Positions 53,989 to 63,235 of a stretch of 64,000 nt of DNA are shown here, piece by piece. The position numbers and the translations under genes are program-made. Origin of the DNA: Mycobacterium malmoense. Lineage in GTDB: Bacteria; Actinomycetota; Actinomycetes; Mycobacteriales; Mycobacteriaceae. The stretch lies in NCBI RefSeq assembly GCF_019645855.1, contig NZ_CP080999.1:4836001-4900000 (forward strand), in the 5' to 3' direction. Below the pieces are notes generated by a model. The model ran no database searches. It saw only the letters and a list, made by a program, of their open reading frames with translations, and had not been told where the DNA came from. How positions within the stretch are numbered: position 1 is the stretch's first letter; every line of letters begins with the position of its first letter.

Positions 53989-54780
53989 CTACTTGATCGC
54001 GCTCGTGGTGGCGAGATAGTGCGGTGGCTCGCCGCCCCCATGCACCTCCAACGTGGCACCGCTGATGTAGGACGCCGCATCCGAGGCCAAAAATGCTGCG
54101 GCCCAACCGACATCCTCGGGTTTGGCCAGCCGGCGCAGCGGCACGTTCTGCGAAATCGCGGCAATAGACTCGGCATCACCGTAGAACAGTTCCGATTGTT
54201 CGGTCTCCACCATGCCGACCACGCACGCATTCACCCGGACCTTCGGTCCCCACTCCACAGCCAGTGTCTCGGTGAGGTTTTCCAAGCCCGCCTTGGCCGC
54301 TCCATACGCCGCGGTGCCCGGTGTCGGACGTCGGCCGCTGACGCTGCAGATGTTGACGATTGATCCGCCGCGCTGTTGGCCTTGCATCTTGTCGTTGGCG
54401 TGCTGCGAAACCGACAGGGCGCCAATCAGGTTGAGCTCGATGATCTTGCGGTTGAACTTCGCGCTGGAATCCGCGGTCAGCACGTACGGCGAACCGCCGG
54501 CGTTGTTTACAACGACGTCGAGCACACCGTGCCGGTCGCAGATCCCCTGGATTAATGCCCGGACGGCGTCATCGTCGCGGACGTCGCAGGAGTGAAACTC
54601 GTAGGGCGATCCCTCGACGGCTCGTCGTGCGCAGGTGATGACGGTGGCGCCCTGCGCGGCGAAAACCGAGCTGATACCGGCACCTACCCCTCGAACGCCG
54701 CCGGTGACCAGGACCACCCGCCCGGCCAAGCCCAACTTGATGGCTTCTCTAGTTAGGGGGCCTGATTCGGCGCGGGTCAC
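53989..54780 (-). CDS. Short-chain dehydrogenase (Rv3549c type)
   Basis: A 263-residue SDR with TGGVRGVGAGISSVFAAQGA, NNAGG, Ser-Tyr-Lys in CSVSGRRPTPGTAAYGAAKA and a C-terminal SGATLEVHGGGEPPHY. The frame runs to 54837 across the KstR2 operator; GTG at 54780, 15 bp after the operator, is the sensible start (TRAESGPLTREAIKLGLAG). It leads the leftward two-gene SDR operon of the KstR2 regulon. Confidence 0.9.
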   Translation of the reverse strand: MTRAESGPLTREAIKLGLAGRVVLVTGGVRGVGAGISSVFAAQGATVITCARRAVEGSPYEFHSCDVRDDDAVRALIQGICDRHGVLDVVVNNAGGSPYVLTADSSAKFNRKIIELNLIGALSVSQHANDKMQGQQRGGSIVNICSVSGRRPTPGTAAYGAAKAGLENLTETLAVEWGPKVRVNACVVGMVETEQSELFYGDAESIAAISQNVPLRRLAKPEDVGWAAAFLASDAASYISGATLEVHGGGEPPHYLATTSAIK

Positions 54781-54795
54781 TGTGCTAGCGTACCA

Positions 54796-54809
54796 AGCAA
54801 GTGCTTGCT
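54796..54809. promoter_or_regulatory. KstR2 operator between the SDR operon and echA20
   Basis: AGCAAGTGCTTGCT fits AnCAAGnnCTTGnT exactly, within a perfect AAGCAAG/CTTGCTT dyad (54795-54810). It controls divergent transcription. Confidence 0.92.
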
Positions 54810-54836
54810 TAGGTAGCCGCCCCGTCAGGAAGTGCA

Positions 54837-55591
54837 ATGACTATCACATCCACCACCATCGAACCGGGCATCGTCGCGGTCACCGTCGACTACCCGCCCG
54901 TCAATGCGATCCCGTCGCGCGGCTGGTTCGAACTGGCCGAGGCGATTACCGCCGCGGGCCAGAATCCCGAAACCCACGCGGTGATCCTGCGGGCGGAGGG
55001 CCGCGGGTTCAACGCCGGGGTGGACATCAAGGAGATGCAGCGCACCGAGGGATTCGCCGCCCTCATCGACGCCAACCGTGGCTGCTTCGCGGCGTTCCGC
55101 GCGGTCTACGAGTGCGCGGTGCCGGTGATCGCGGCGGTGAACGGATTCTGCGTCGGTGGCGGCATCGGACTGGTCGGCAACTCCGACGTGATCGTGGCCT
55201 CCGACGACGCCACCTTCGGGCTGCCGGAGGTGGAACGCGGCGCGCTGGGCGCTGCCACCCACCTCTCGCGGCTGGTGCCGCAGCACATGATGCGCCGGCT
55301 GTTCTTCACCGCGGCCACCGTGGACGCCGCCACCTTGCATCACTTCGGTTCGGTGCACGAGGTGGTGCCCCGCGACCAACTCGATGAGGCCGCTTTAAAG
55401 GTGGCCCGCGACATCGCCGCCAAGGACACCCGGGTCATCCGCGCCGCCAAGGAGGCGCTCAACTTGATCGACGTGCAACGGGTCAACTCGAGTTACCGTA
55501 TGGAGCAAGGCTTTACGTTCGAGCTCAACCTCGCCGGGGTGTCCGACGAGCACCGCGACGCGTTTGCCGGCACCGCGAAGGGCAAGAAGGA

Positions 55592-55595
<4 letters not shown>
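54837..55595 (+). CDS. echA20: Ring-opening crotonase EchA20
   Basis: A 252-residue crotonase-superfamily enzyme (GRGFNAGVDIKEMQ and FCVGGGIGLVGNSDVIVASD form the oxyanion hole). The M. tuberculosis protein opens ring D of the CoA-bound indanedione propionate intermediate by hydrolysis. It is the first gene of echA20-ipdA-ipdB-ipdC, with the stop overlapping the ipdA start by 4 bp. Confidence 0.94.
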
Positions 55596-56469
<874 letters not shown>

Positions 56470-56473
<4 letters not shown>

Positions 56474-57213
56474 GCACCCGAGCCGACGTGTGCGCCGTCG
56501 CCTGCGCCGAATTGTTCCGCGACGCGGGCGAAATCATGGTCAGCCCCATGGCGAACATGGCATCGGTCGGCGCACGGCTGGCCCGGCTGACCTTCTCCCC
56601 CGACATCGTGCTGACCGACGGCGAGGCCCAGCTGCTGGCCGACACCCCGGCGCTGGGCGCTCCCGGAGCCGTCGAGGGTTGGATGCCGTTCGGCCGGGTG
56701 TTCGAGACGCTGGCCTGGGGGCGCCGCCATGTGGTGATGGGCGCCAATCAGGTTGACCGCTTTGGCAATCAGAATCTTTCGGCGTTCGGCCCGCTGCAGC
56801 GCCCGACCCGGCAGATGTTCGGGGTTCGGGGCGCGCCGGGCAACGCGATCAACCACGCCACCAGCTACTGGGTCGGCAACCATTCCAAGCGGGTGTTCAC
56901 CGAAGCCGTCGACGTCGTTTGCGGCATCGGCTGGGACAAGATCGACCCGGACAATCCGGCGTTCCGGTTCATGGGCGTCTACCGGGTGGTGTCCAACCTC
57001 GGGGTGTTCGACTTCGGCGGCCCCGATCGAACCATGCGGGCGGTGTCCCTGCATCCCGGTGTGTCACCCGGCGACGTCCGCGAAAACACTTCGTTCGAGG
57101 TGCACGGCGTTGACGAGGCCGAGGAGACCAGGCTGCCGACCGAGGACGAGCTGCGCCTGATCCGCGAGGTCATCGACCCGAAGGGGCTGCGCGACAGGGA
57201 GATACGTTCGTGA
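56470..57213 (+). CDS. ipdB: Ring C hydrolase subunit IpdB
   Basis: A 247-residue beta subunit of the CoA-transferase-like hydrolase IpdAB (MVSPMANMASVGARLARLTF, GANQVDRFGNQNLSAFGPLQ, GVRGAPGNAINHATSYWVG). It forms the heterotetramer with IpdA. The ATG at 56470 overlaps the ipdA stop (ATGA); a longer frame to 56383 is ipdA shadow. Confidence 0.94.
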
Positions 57214-58280
57214 AATTGCGCACGCCGCTGACCGAGCTGGTCGGCGTCGAGCACCCGGTGGTGCAGACCGGGATGGGCTGGGTGGCCGGGGCCCGGCTGG
57301 TGTCGGCCACGGCCAACGCGGGCGGGCTCGGCATCCTGGCGTCGGCCACCATGACGCTGGATGAGCTGGCGACGGCCATCGGCAAGGTCAAGGCGACGAC
57401 CAACAAGCCGTTCGGTGTCAACATCCGCGCCGACGCCGCCGACGCCGGCGACCGCGTCGAGTTGATGATCCGCGAGGGCGTGAAGGTGGCGTCGTTCGCC
57501 TTGGCGCCCAAACAGGAGCTGATCGCCCGGCTCAAAGATGCTGGGGCGGTGGTTATCCCGTCGATCGGCGCGGCCAAGCACGCGCGCAAGGTCGCGGCCT
57601 GGGGTGCCGACGCGATGATCGTGCAGGGCGGCGAGGGCGGCGGGCACACCGGACCCGTCGCGACGACGCTGCTGCTGCCGTCGGTGCTGGATGCCGTGCA
57701 GGGCACCGGCATTCCGGTGATCGCGGCGGGTGGATTCTTCGACGGGCGGGGGCTGGCGGCGGCGCTGTCCTACGGCGCCGCCGGCGTGGCGATGGGCACG
57801 CGGTTTTTGCTCACCTCGGATTCCACCGTGCCCGACGCGGTCAAGCGGCGCTACCTCGAGGCGGCACTGGACGGCACCGTGGTCACCACGCGCGTCGACG
57901 GCATGCCGCACCGGGTGTTGCGCACCGGCCTGGTCGAGAAGCTGGAAAGCGGCTCGCCGGCAAGGGGTTTCGCTGCCGCGGTGCGCAACGCCGCGAAGTT
58001 CAAGAAGATGTCGCGGATGACCTGGCGGTCGATGATCCGCGACGGCCTGGCGATGCGCCACGGCAAGGAGCTGACCTGGTCGCAGGTGGTGATGGCGGCC
58101 AACACCCCGATGCTGCTCAAAGCCGGTCTGGTCGAGGGCAATACCCAGGCCGGAGTCCTGGCCTCCGGCCAGGTGGCCGGCATCCTCGACGACCTGCCCT
58201 CGTGTGCGGAGCTGATCGAGTCGATCGTTCACGACGCGATCGAGCATCTGCGGGCGGCGGCCGCGCTGGTGGAAGACTAA
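57210..58280 (+). CDS. ipdC: FMN-dependent reductase IpdC (nitronate-monooxygenase fold)
   Basis: A 356-residue TIM-barrel flavoprotein (QTGMGWVAGARLVSATANAG, IVQGGEGGGHTGPVATTLLL, VIAAGGFFDGRGLAAAL). IpdC reduces a hydroxylated HIP-CoA intermediate of rings C/D before ring opening. The start is GTG 57210, overlapping the ipdB stop. In M. tuberculosis fdxB follows; here an unrelated insert follows instead. Confidence 0.93.
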   Translation: MKLRTPLTELVGVEHPVVQTGMGWVAGARLVSATANAGGLGILASATMTLDELATAIGKVKATTNKPFGVNIRADAADAGDRVELMIREGVKVASFALAPKQELIARLKDAGAVVIPSIGAAKHARKVAAWGADAMIVQGGEGGGHTGPVATTLLLPSVLDAVQGTGIPVIAAGGFFDGRGLAAALSYGAAGVAMGTRFLLTSDSTVPDAVKRRYLEAALDGTVVTTRVDGMPHRVLRTGLVEKLESGSPARGFAAAVRNAAKFKKMSRMTWRSMIRDGLAMRHGKELTWSQVVMAANTPMLLKAGLVEGNTQAGVLASGQVAGILDDLPSCAELIESIVHDAIEHLRAAAALVED

Positions 58281-58433
58281 GGCGCGCCGCGATTCCGGTC
58301 GCGTCCGCGCCGCGTGGGTCGCAACCGACGTTTTATTGCCGGGTCAGACCGTTGACGGTTGGAAGCGATTCTGCCGATGCCCGTGCTCTCGGCACTGGCG
58401 AGAAGGTCGGCCAGCAGCGCTGCCGTCCGGCCG

Positions 58434-58661
58434 CTAGGCATGACGTCGCGCGTGCCGCGAGATCCGGCGGATTACGTCGTCCCATGCGACATTGCGTTTC
58501 GCTGGGGGCACCCGGACTGTGCCGGTCAAGGCGAGTAAGTCGGGTGTCCGGGAAACGACAGCGCGATCGCCTTCGACGCCGAAGATAACCTGGTCTCCCT
58601 CCCGGATGCCGAGCGCATCCCGTGTCATCTTGGGGATAGTCACCTGCCTTTTTGGCGTCAC
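58434..58661 (-). CDS. SpoVT/AbrB-type antitoxin-like protein
   Basis: A 75-residue protein with the swapped-hairpin AbrB motif at residues 1-40 (PKRQVTIPKMTRDALGIREG, DQVIFGVEGDRAVVSR). Such proteins are VapB-like antitoxins or regulators. No VapC (PIN) toxin frame is seen next to it, so it is either solitary or an orphan. GTG at 58661 is the only usable start. The 150 bp between ipdC and this gene contains nothing I can support. Confidence 0.72.
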   Translation of the reverse strand: MTPKRQVTIPKMTRDALGIREGDQVIFGVEGDRAVVSRTPDLLALTGTVRVPPAKRNVAWDDVIRRISRHARRHA

Positions 58662-58770
58662 GGTGGCGGTTATATCCGTAGCGCTCAGGGGGAGCAGTCC
58701 GACCGGGCTGGGTTCTGGCGCGGCAGCCTTATCGGCCCATTTGTGAAGCTAATAGGTAAACCATGGCTAG

Positions 58771-59409
58771 ATGAAGCTTTATCCTTCACAACGGGCGCCG
58801 CTCATCGGCGACGTCGTCGGTTCGCGGCTGGCGCCGTACCGCTCCGAGCTGCATCGAGTCGTCACGAACGCCCTGCGCGGCGTCGCCGCCAGCGCGATTG
58901 ACCCGCCGGCGTTCACCGTCGGCGACGAGTTTCAGGGCAGCTATCCGACCGTGGATGCCGCGATCGATGCCGCACTGTCGCTGCGGCTAACCGTCGGTCC
59001 CGAAATCGATATTCGGTTTGGGATCGGCTGGGGCACAATCACCATCCTGGACGCCGACGCCGGAATCCAGGACGGGCCGGGCTGGTGGGCCGCGCGAGAC
59101 GCCATCCGGCAGACCGCGGAGGCTCAGCGGCGGCCCGGCTTCACGCTGGTTCGAACGACGTTCCGGGCAGGCGACGACACCCGCACCGACGTCGCTGCGA
59201 TAAACGCGGCCCTGCTGTGTCGGGACCATCTGCTTGGATCGCTTGATGAAAGATCGTTGCGGATTGCGAAGGGCTTGATGAGCAACAAGACCAAAAAGCA
59301 GCTTACCGCTGAGGAGGGCATCAGCCCATCGGCGGTGTCACAGCGAACGGGCCGCGACGGCCTGGATCTGATCGTGCTTGCCAGCCAACATCTTCGGAGA
59401 GTGCCGTGA
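58771..59409 (+). CDS. SatD-family protein
   Basis: A 212-residue protein of SatD type. The first strand is APLIGDVVGSRLAPYRSELH, a middle FTVGDEFQGSYPTVDAAIDA follows, and the C-terminal helix-turn-helix is KKQLTAEEGISPSAVSQRTG. SatD proteins are poorly understood; they usually precede a small membrane protein gene. Here the next frame is cut short (59406-59507). Foreign to the sterol pathway, it lies in the insert between ipdC and fadA6. Confidence 0.8.
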   Translation: MKLYPSQRAPLIGDVVGSRLAPYRSELHRVVTNALRGVAASAIDPPAFTVGDEFQGSYPTVDAAIDAALSLRLTVGPEIDIRFGIGWGTITILDADAGIQDGPGWWAARDAIRQTAEAQRRPGFTLVRTTFRAGDDTRTDVAAINAALLCRDHLLGSLDERSLRIAKGLMSNKTKKQLTAEEGISPSAVSQRTGRDGLDLIVLASQHLRRVP

Positions 59410-59507
59410 GCGCCGTCGCGGTCCTACTCATAGCCCTCGGGGTCGCCGACCTGTGCCAGCGTGCGGTCCGCGCGAGATGGCTGCCGCTGGTGTTGGCCGT
59501 GCGCTAA
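59406..59507 (+). pseudogene. Truncated membrane-protein gene after satD
   Basis: A 33-codon frame whose GTG overlaps the satD stop (GTGA). The start SAVAVLLIALGVADLC is a typical first transmembrane helix, followed by basic RAVRARW, then a premature stop. satD genes are usually followed by a membrane partner, so this is probably its remnant. A hairpin element begins 9 bp after the stop and may have caused the loss. Confidence 0.55.
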
Positions 59508-59515
59508 CCGCCTGT

Positions 59516-59576
59516 CCGAGTGTGAATTTCACGACGCGACACGCCCCCGTTGAGGGGTCGGGGATTTCACACTCGG
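59516..59576. repeat. Hairpin element with GTGTGAA-type arms
   Basis: Perfect 11-bp arms CCGAGTGTGAA (59516-59526) and TTCACACTCGG (59566-59576). The inside (ACGACGCGACACGCC) matches the element at 20169. It is a dispersed family of which two members lie in this window. Confidence 0.65.
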
Positions 59577-59635
59577 CGCGGAGAGGGAGCCGGCCTTCGG
59601 CCGCAACCGCTCGATAAAAGGGCCGCCACGCACGC

Positions 59636-59665
59636 GGCCCGCACCAGACTGATCCGGTGCGGGCC
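59636..59665. terminator. GC-rich hairpin upstream of the sod-nrdF promoter
   Basis: Arms GGCCCGCACC and GGTGCGGGCC with a 10-nt loop. No T-run follows. It may insulate sod-nrdF from satD. Confidence 0.45.
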
Positions 59666-59690
59666 CGTGGCTATCGGTACACCCTCCGAC

Positions 59691-59714
59691 ATTAGTACGG
59701 TAACCCGTACTAAT
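59691..59714. promoter_or_regulatory. Perfect 10-4-10 operator before sod-nrdF
   Basis: ATTAGTACGG-TAAC-CCGTACTAAT, a flawless dyad in an AT-richer promoter zone, 73 bp before the sod start. It matches neither KstR, KstR2 nor the IdeR consensus. A dedicated repressor site is likely; the regulator is not in the window. Confidence 0.7.
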
Positions 59715-59786
59715 TTATTTGGCAATACGAAACTACGAGGTATCGTCGAATGCCAGCCCAGAATTGAGGATTGAGAGGAAGGACCG

Positions 59787-60434
59787 ATGCCGGCCTATCA
59801 CCTGCCCGACCTGACCTACGACTACGGCGCGCTCGAACCCGCTATCAGCGGCGAGATCATGCAACTTCACCACAGCGCGCACCACGCCGCATACGTCAAG
59901 GGCGCCAACTCCACCGTCGAACAACTTGCCGACGCCCGCGCCGAGGGCACTCTCGGCCAACTGCCCGGCCTGGAGCGGGCCCTTGCATTCAACCTCGCCG
60001 GTCACGCGCTGCACTCGATCTTCTGGACCAACCTGGCACCGGACGGCGGCGACCGCCCCGAAGGCGAACTGGCCGCCGCCATCGACGAGTTCTTCGGCGG
60101 ATTCGACGCGTTTCGCGCCGAGCTGACCGGGGCCACCGCCACGGTGCAGGGTTCCGGGTGGGGCGCGCTGGCGTGGGACCCGATCGGCCGCCGGCTTGTC
60201 GTGCATCAAATTCACGACCACCACATCAGCGTCGCGATCACCAGCACGCCGCTGCTCGTGTTCGATGCCTGGGAGCACGCCTTCTACCTGCAGTACCGCA
60301 ACGTCAAAGCCGACTATGTCGACCAGCTGTGGTCGCTGGTGAACTGGGCCGACGTCTCGGCCCGATTCGATGCGGCCCGCACCGGCCGGCTTGTCGGGCT
60401 GCGCGGCACTGACGAAATCGGTGACGAGCGATGA
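59787..60434 (+). CDS. Fe/Mn superoxide dismutase (paralogue)
   Basis: A 215-residue Fe/Mn-type SOD. The metal ligands are His28 (QLHHSAHHAAYV), His76 (HALHSIFW), Asp160 and His164 (FDAWEHAFYLQY). Residue 145, which is His in the iron SOD of M. tuberculosis and Gln in manganese-type mycobacterial SODs, is His here (IHDHHIS), pointing to iron or mixed use. It differs clearly from the main mycobacterial SodA, with an altered HQIHDHHISVAITSTPLLVF region. No signal peptide. GAGGAAGGA precedes the ATG. The stop overlaps the nrdF start by 4 bp. Confidence 0.92.
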   Translation: MPAYHLPDLTYDYGALEPAISGEIMQLHHSAHHAAYVKGANSTVEQLADARAEGTLGQLPGLERALAFNLAGHALHSIFWTNLAPDGGDRPEGELAAAIDEFFGGFDAFRAELTGATATVQGSGWGALAWDPIGRRLVVHQIHDHHISVAITSTPLLVFDAWEHAFYLQYRNVKADYVDQLWSLVNWADVSARFDAARTGRLVGLRGTDEIGDER

Positions 60435-61399
60435 CAAGCCGACTGGTCGACCGAGTTCATGCGATCAACTGGAACCGCCTGCTCGACCCCAAGGACGCGC
60501 AGGTTTGGGACCGGTTGACCGGTAACTTCTGGTTGCCGGAGAAGGTGCCGCTGTCCAACGACCTGCAGTCGTGGCGGACGCTCAGCGCGCAGGAGCAGCA
60601 GACGACGATACGGGTGTTCACGGGCCTGACCCTGCTCGACACCGCGCAGGCCACCGTCGGCGCGGTGTCGATGATCGCCGACGCGATCACACCGCACGAA
60701 GAAGCGGTGCTGACCAACATCGCGTTCATGGAGTCGGTGCATGCCAAGAGCTACAGCTCGATCTTCACCACGCTGTGCTCGACCCGGCAGATCGACGACG
60801 CGTTCGACTGGTCGGAGCAGAACCCACACCTACAGCGCAAGGCGCAGATCATCGTCGATTACTACTGTGGCGACGACGCCCTCAAACGCAAAGCGGCGTC
60901 GGTCATGCTGGAATCTTTCCTGTTCTACTCCGGCTTCTATCTGCCGATGTACTGGTCCTCACGCGGAAAGCTCACCAACACCGCCGATCTCATTCGGCTG
61001 ATCATCCGCGACGAAGCCGTGCACGGGTATTACATCGGCTACAAGTGTCAGCGTGGACTGGCCGGGCTCACCGACCCCGAGCGCGCCGATCACCGCGAAT
61101 ATACCTATGACCTACTGCACGCCTTGTACGCCAACGAGATCGACTACGCCCGTGACCTCTACGACGGGTTGGGCTGGACGGACGATGTCTTGCCCTACAT
61201 GCGGTACAACGCGAACAAGGCGCTCGCCAACCTTGGGTACGAGCCGGCCTTCGGCCGCGACGAATGCCAGGTGAACCCGGCGGTGCTGTCCGCGCTCGAT
61301 CCCGGTGCCGGTGAGAACCACGACTTTTTCTCCGGCTCGGGCAGCTCCTATGTCATTGGGGCCCAGCAAGCCACCGAGGACGCCGACTGGGACTTCTAA
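60431..61399 (+). CDS. nrdF: Class Ib ribonucleotide reductase beta subunit NrdF (paralogue)
   Basis: A 322-residue R2F protein with all metal ligands (Asp70, Glu101, His104, Glu161, Glu195, His198) and the radical tyrosine Tyr108 (SVHAKSYSSIF). The C-terminal EDADWDF tail that docks to NrdE is intact. It closely resembles M. tuberculosis NrdF2, so it should be functional with a NrdE coded elsewhere. No nrdE, nrdI or nrdH is nearby. The ATGA overlap with sod makes an unusual two-gene operon. Confidence 0.94.
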   Translation: MTSRLVDRVHAINWNRLLDPKDAQVWDRLTGNFWLPEKVPLSNDLQSWRTLSAQEQQTTIRVFTGLTLLDTAQATVGAVSMIADAITPHEEAVLTNIAFMESVHAKSYSSIFTTLCSTRQIDDAFDWSEQNPHLQRKAQIIVDYYCGDDALKRKAASVMLESFLFYSGFYLPMYWSSRGKLTNTADLIRLIIRDEAVHGYYIGYKCQRGLAGLTDPERADHREYTYDLLHALYANEIDYARDLYDGLGWTDDVLPYMRYNANKALANLGYEPAFGRDECQVNPAVLSALDPGAGENHDFFSGSGSSYVIGAQQATEDADWDF

Positions 61400-61409
61400 T
61401 CGCGGGCCG

Positions 61410-62570
61410 TCATAACCGCTCGACGATCGTCACGTTCGCCGTGCCGCCGCCCTCACACATCGTCTGCAACCCGTAGCGGCCACCGACGCGTTCGAGCTCG
61501 TTGAGCATGGTGGTGAAAAGCTTTGCCCCAGTAGCGCCCAGCGGATGACCGAGGGCGATCGCACCGCCGTTGGGATTCACCTTCTCCGGATCGGCCTTGA
61601 TCTCCTTGAGCCAGGCCATAACTACCGGCGCGAACGCCTCGTTGATCTCGACGGTGTCGATGTCGTCGATGGACAGCCCGGCCTTGTCCAGCGCGTAACG
61701 GGTGGCGGGGATGGGCCCGGTGAGCATGAACACCGGGTCGGCGCCGCGGGCGCTGATGTGGTGGATGCGGGCCCGCGGAGTCAGCTTGTGGTCTTTGACG
61801 GCCCGCTCGGAAGCCAGCAGCACCGCGCTGGCACCGTCGGAAATCTGGCTGGCCATCGCCGCCGTCAGCCGGCCCCCCTCGACGAGCGGCTTGAGGCCGG
61901 CCATCTTCTCCAGCGACGTCTCGCGTGGGCCCTCGTCGACCCGGAACGGCCCGGATTCGGTTTCCACGGTGACGATTTCGTTGTCGAAGTGTCCGGCACG
62001 GATCGCCGCGAACGCGCGCTCGTGGCTGGTCAACGCGTACTGCTCCATCTCTTCGCGCGACAGGTTCCACTTCTCGGCGATCAGCTCCGAGCCGCGGAAC
62101 TGTGAAATCTCCTGGTCGCCGTACCGGTGCAGCCACTGCTTGGACTCGTTGGTCGGCGAGGTGAAACCGAACTGCTCACCGACCGTCATGGCCGACGAGA
62201 TCGGGATCCAACTCATGTTCTGCATACCGCCGGCCACGATCAGGTCGGCCGTACCGGCCATAATCGCCTGCGCGCCAAAGGAAATCGCCTGTTGGCTGGA
62301 ACCGCATTGCCGGTCCACGGTGACCCCGGGGACCTCCTCGGGATAGCCGGCGGCCAGCCACGAGAGCCGGGCGATGTTGCCCGCCTGCCCGCCGATGGCG
62401 TCGACGCAACCGGCGATCACGTCGTCGACGGCGGCGGGATCGACATCGGCCCGGTCGAACAGCCCGCGCCACGCCACGGCACCCAGATCGAGGGGATGTA
62501 TCCCGGCAAGCGATCCATTGCGCTTGCCGACCGCGGTACGTACAGCGTCGATAACGTACGCCTCGGGCAT
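61410..62570 (-). CDS. fadA6: Thiolase FadA6
   Basis: A 386-residue thiolase. The nucleophilic cysteine is in TVDRQCGSSQQAISF, the histidine in GGAIALGHPLGATGAKL, the second cysteine in MCEGGGTANVTIVERL. FadA6 carries out thiolysis during final degradation of the ring C/D carbon skeleton. ATG 62570 has GAAGGAG upstream and follows kstR2 after 14 bp. It converges on nrdF with only 10 bp between. Confidence 0.94.
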   Translation of the reverse strand: MPEAYVIDAVRTAVGKRNGSLAGIHPLDLGAVAWRGLFDRADVDPAAVDDVIAGCVDAIGGQAGNIARLSWLAAGYPEEVPGVTVDRQCGSSQQAISFGAQAIMAGTADLIVAGGMQNMSWIPISSAMTVGEQFGFTSPTNESKQWLHRYGDQEISQFRGSELIAEKWNLSREEMEQYALTSHERAFAAIRAGHFDNEIVTVETESGPFRVDEGPRETSLEKMAGLKPLVEGGRLTAAMASQISDGASAVLLASERAVKDHKLTPRARIHHISARGADPVFMLTGPIPATRYALDKAGLSIDDIDTVEINEAFAPVVMAWLKEIKADPEKVNPNGGAIALGHPLGATGAKLFTTMLNELERVGGRYGLQTMCEGGGTANVTIVERL

Positions 62571-62584
62571 CTCAGACTCCTTCT

Positions 62585-63193
62585 TCAATCTTTTGAAAAT
62601 TCCGCCGTAATGCCGCCGAGCACGATGGCGAGATATTGCTGACCCACCTGCTCCGCGGTGAGCGGCCCGCCGGGTTGATACCAGCGCACCGACACCCAAG
62701 TGGTGTCCCGGATGAAACGGTAGACGAGGTCGACGTCGAGGTCGGGCCGGAAGTAACCTTCGTCGATGCCCTGATGGAGCACCTCGACCCACATCTTGCG
62801 TTGCTGGCGATTCATGTCCTCGATGTAGGCGAACCTGGGTTGCGACAACAGCCGTTTCGCCTCGTCCTGGTAGATGACGACCTGCGCGTGGCGCTCCCTT
62901 ATTGCCTCGAACGACGCCATGAACAGCCCCTTGAGCCGCTCCAGCGGGTTGGCCTCGGTGTCCATGATCTCGCGGTAGCGGGTGAACAACCAGTCGAGGA
63001 AACCGCGCAGCAGCTCGTCAACCATCTCCTCTTTGGAGGAGAAGTGGTGATACAGACTGCCGGACAGAATGCCGGCGCCATCGGCGATGTCACGCACGGT
63101 GGTGGCGCGCAATCCGCGCTCGGCGAACATCGCCGCGGCGAGCTCTAGCAACTCGTCTCGGCGGCTGTTTGGCTGACCGGTCACTCGGTCCAC
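62585..63193 (-). CDS. kstR2: TetR-family regulator KstR2
   Basis: A 202-residue TetR protein almost the same as M. tuberculosis KstR2. The helix-turn-helix is RATTVRDIADGAGILSGSLYHHFSSKEEM. The C-terminal ligand domain binds HIP-CoA, which releases it from DNA. It represses the ring C/D genes and itself; an operator is 16 bp upstream of its start. It forms an operon with fadA6. Confidence 0.96.
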   Translation of the reverse strand: MDRVTGQPNSRRDELLELAAAMFAERGLRATTVRDIADGAGILSGSLYHHFSSKEEMVDELLRGFLDWLFTRYREIMDTEANPLERLKGLFMASFEAIRERHAQVVIYQDEAKRLLSQPRFAYIEDMNRQQRKMWVEVLHQGIDEGYFRPDLDVDLVYRFIRDTTWVSVRWYQPGGPLTAEQVGQQYLAIVLGGITAEFSKD

Positions 63194-63208
63194 CCGGTCA
63201 GCATATCA

Positions 63209-63222
63209 ACCAAGCGCTTGCT
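63209..63222. promoter_or_regulatory. KstR2 operator before kstR2
   Basis: ACCAAGCGCTTGCT fits AnCAAGnnCTTGnT. It lies between the kstR2 start and the ipdF stop and indicates autoregulation. Confidence 0.88.
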
Positions 63223-63235
63223 TGGCGACCTGGAC

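Noticed and set aside
58434..58661. Complete VapBC toxin-antitoxin pair
   Set aside because: No PIN-domain frame is adjacent on either side; only the AbrB-type part is present.
59691..59714. KstR2, NrdR or Zur site
   Set aside because: The half-site ATTAGTACGG matches none of the consensus sequences I know for these regulators.
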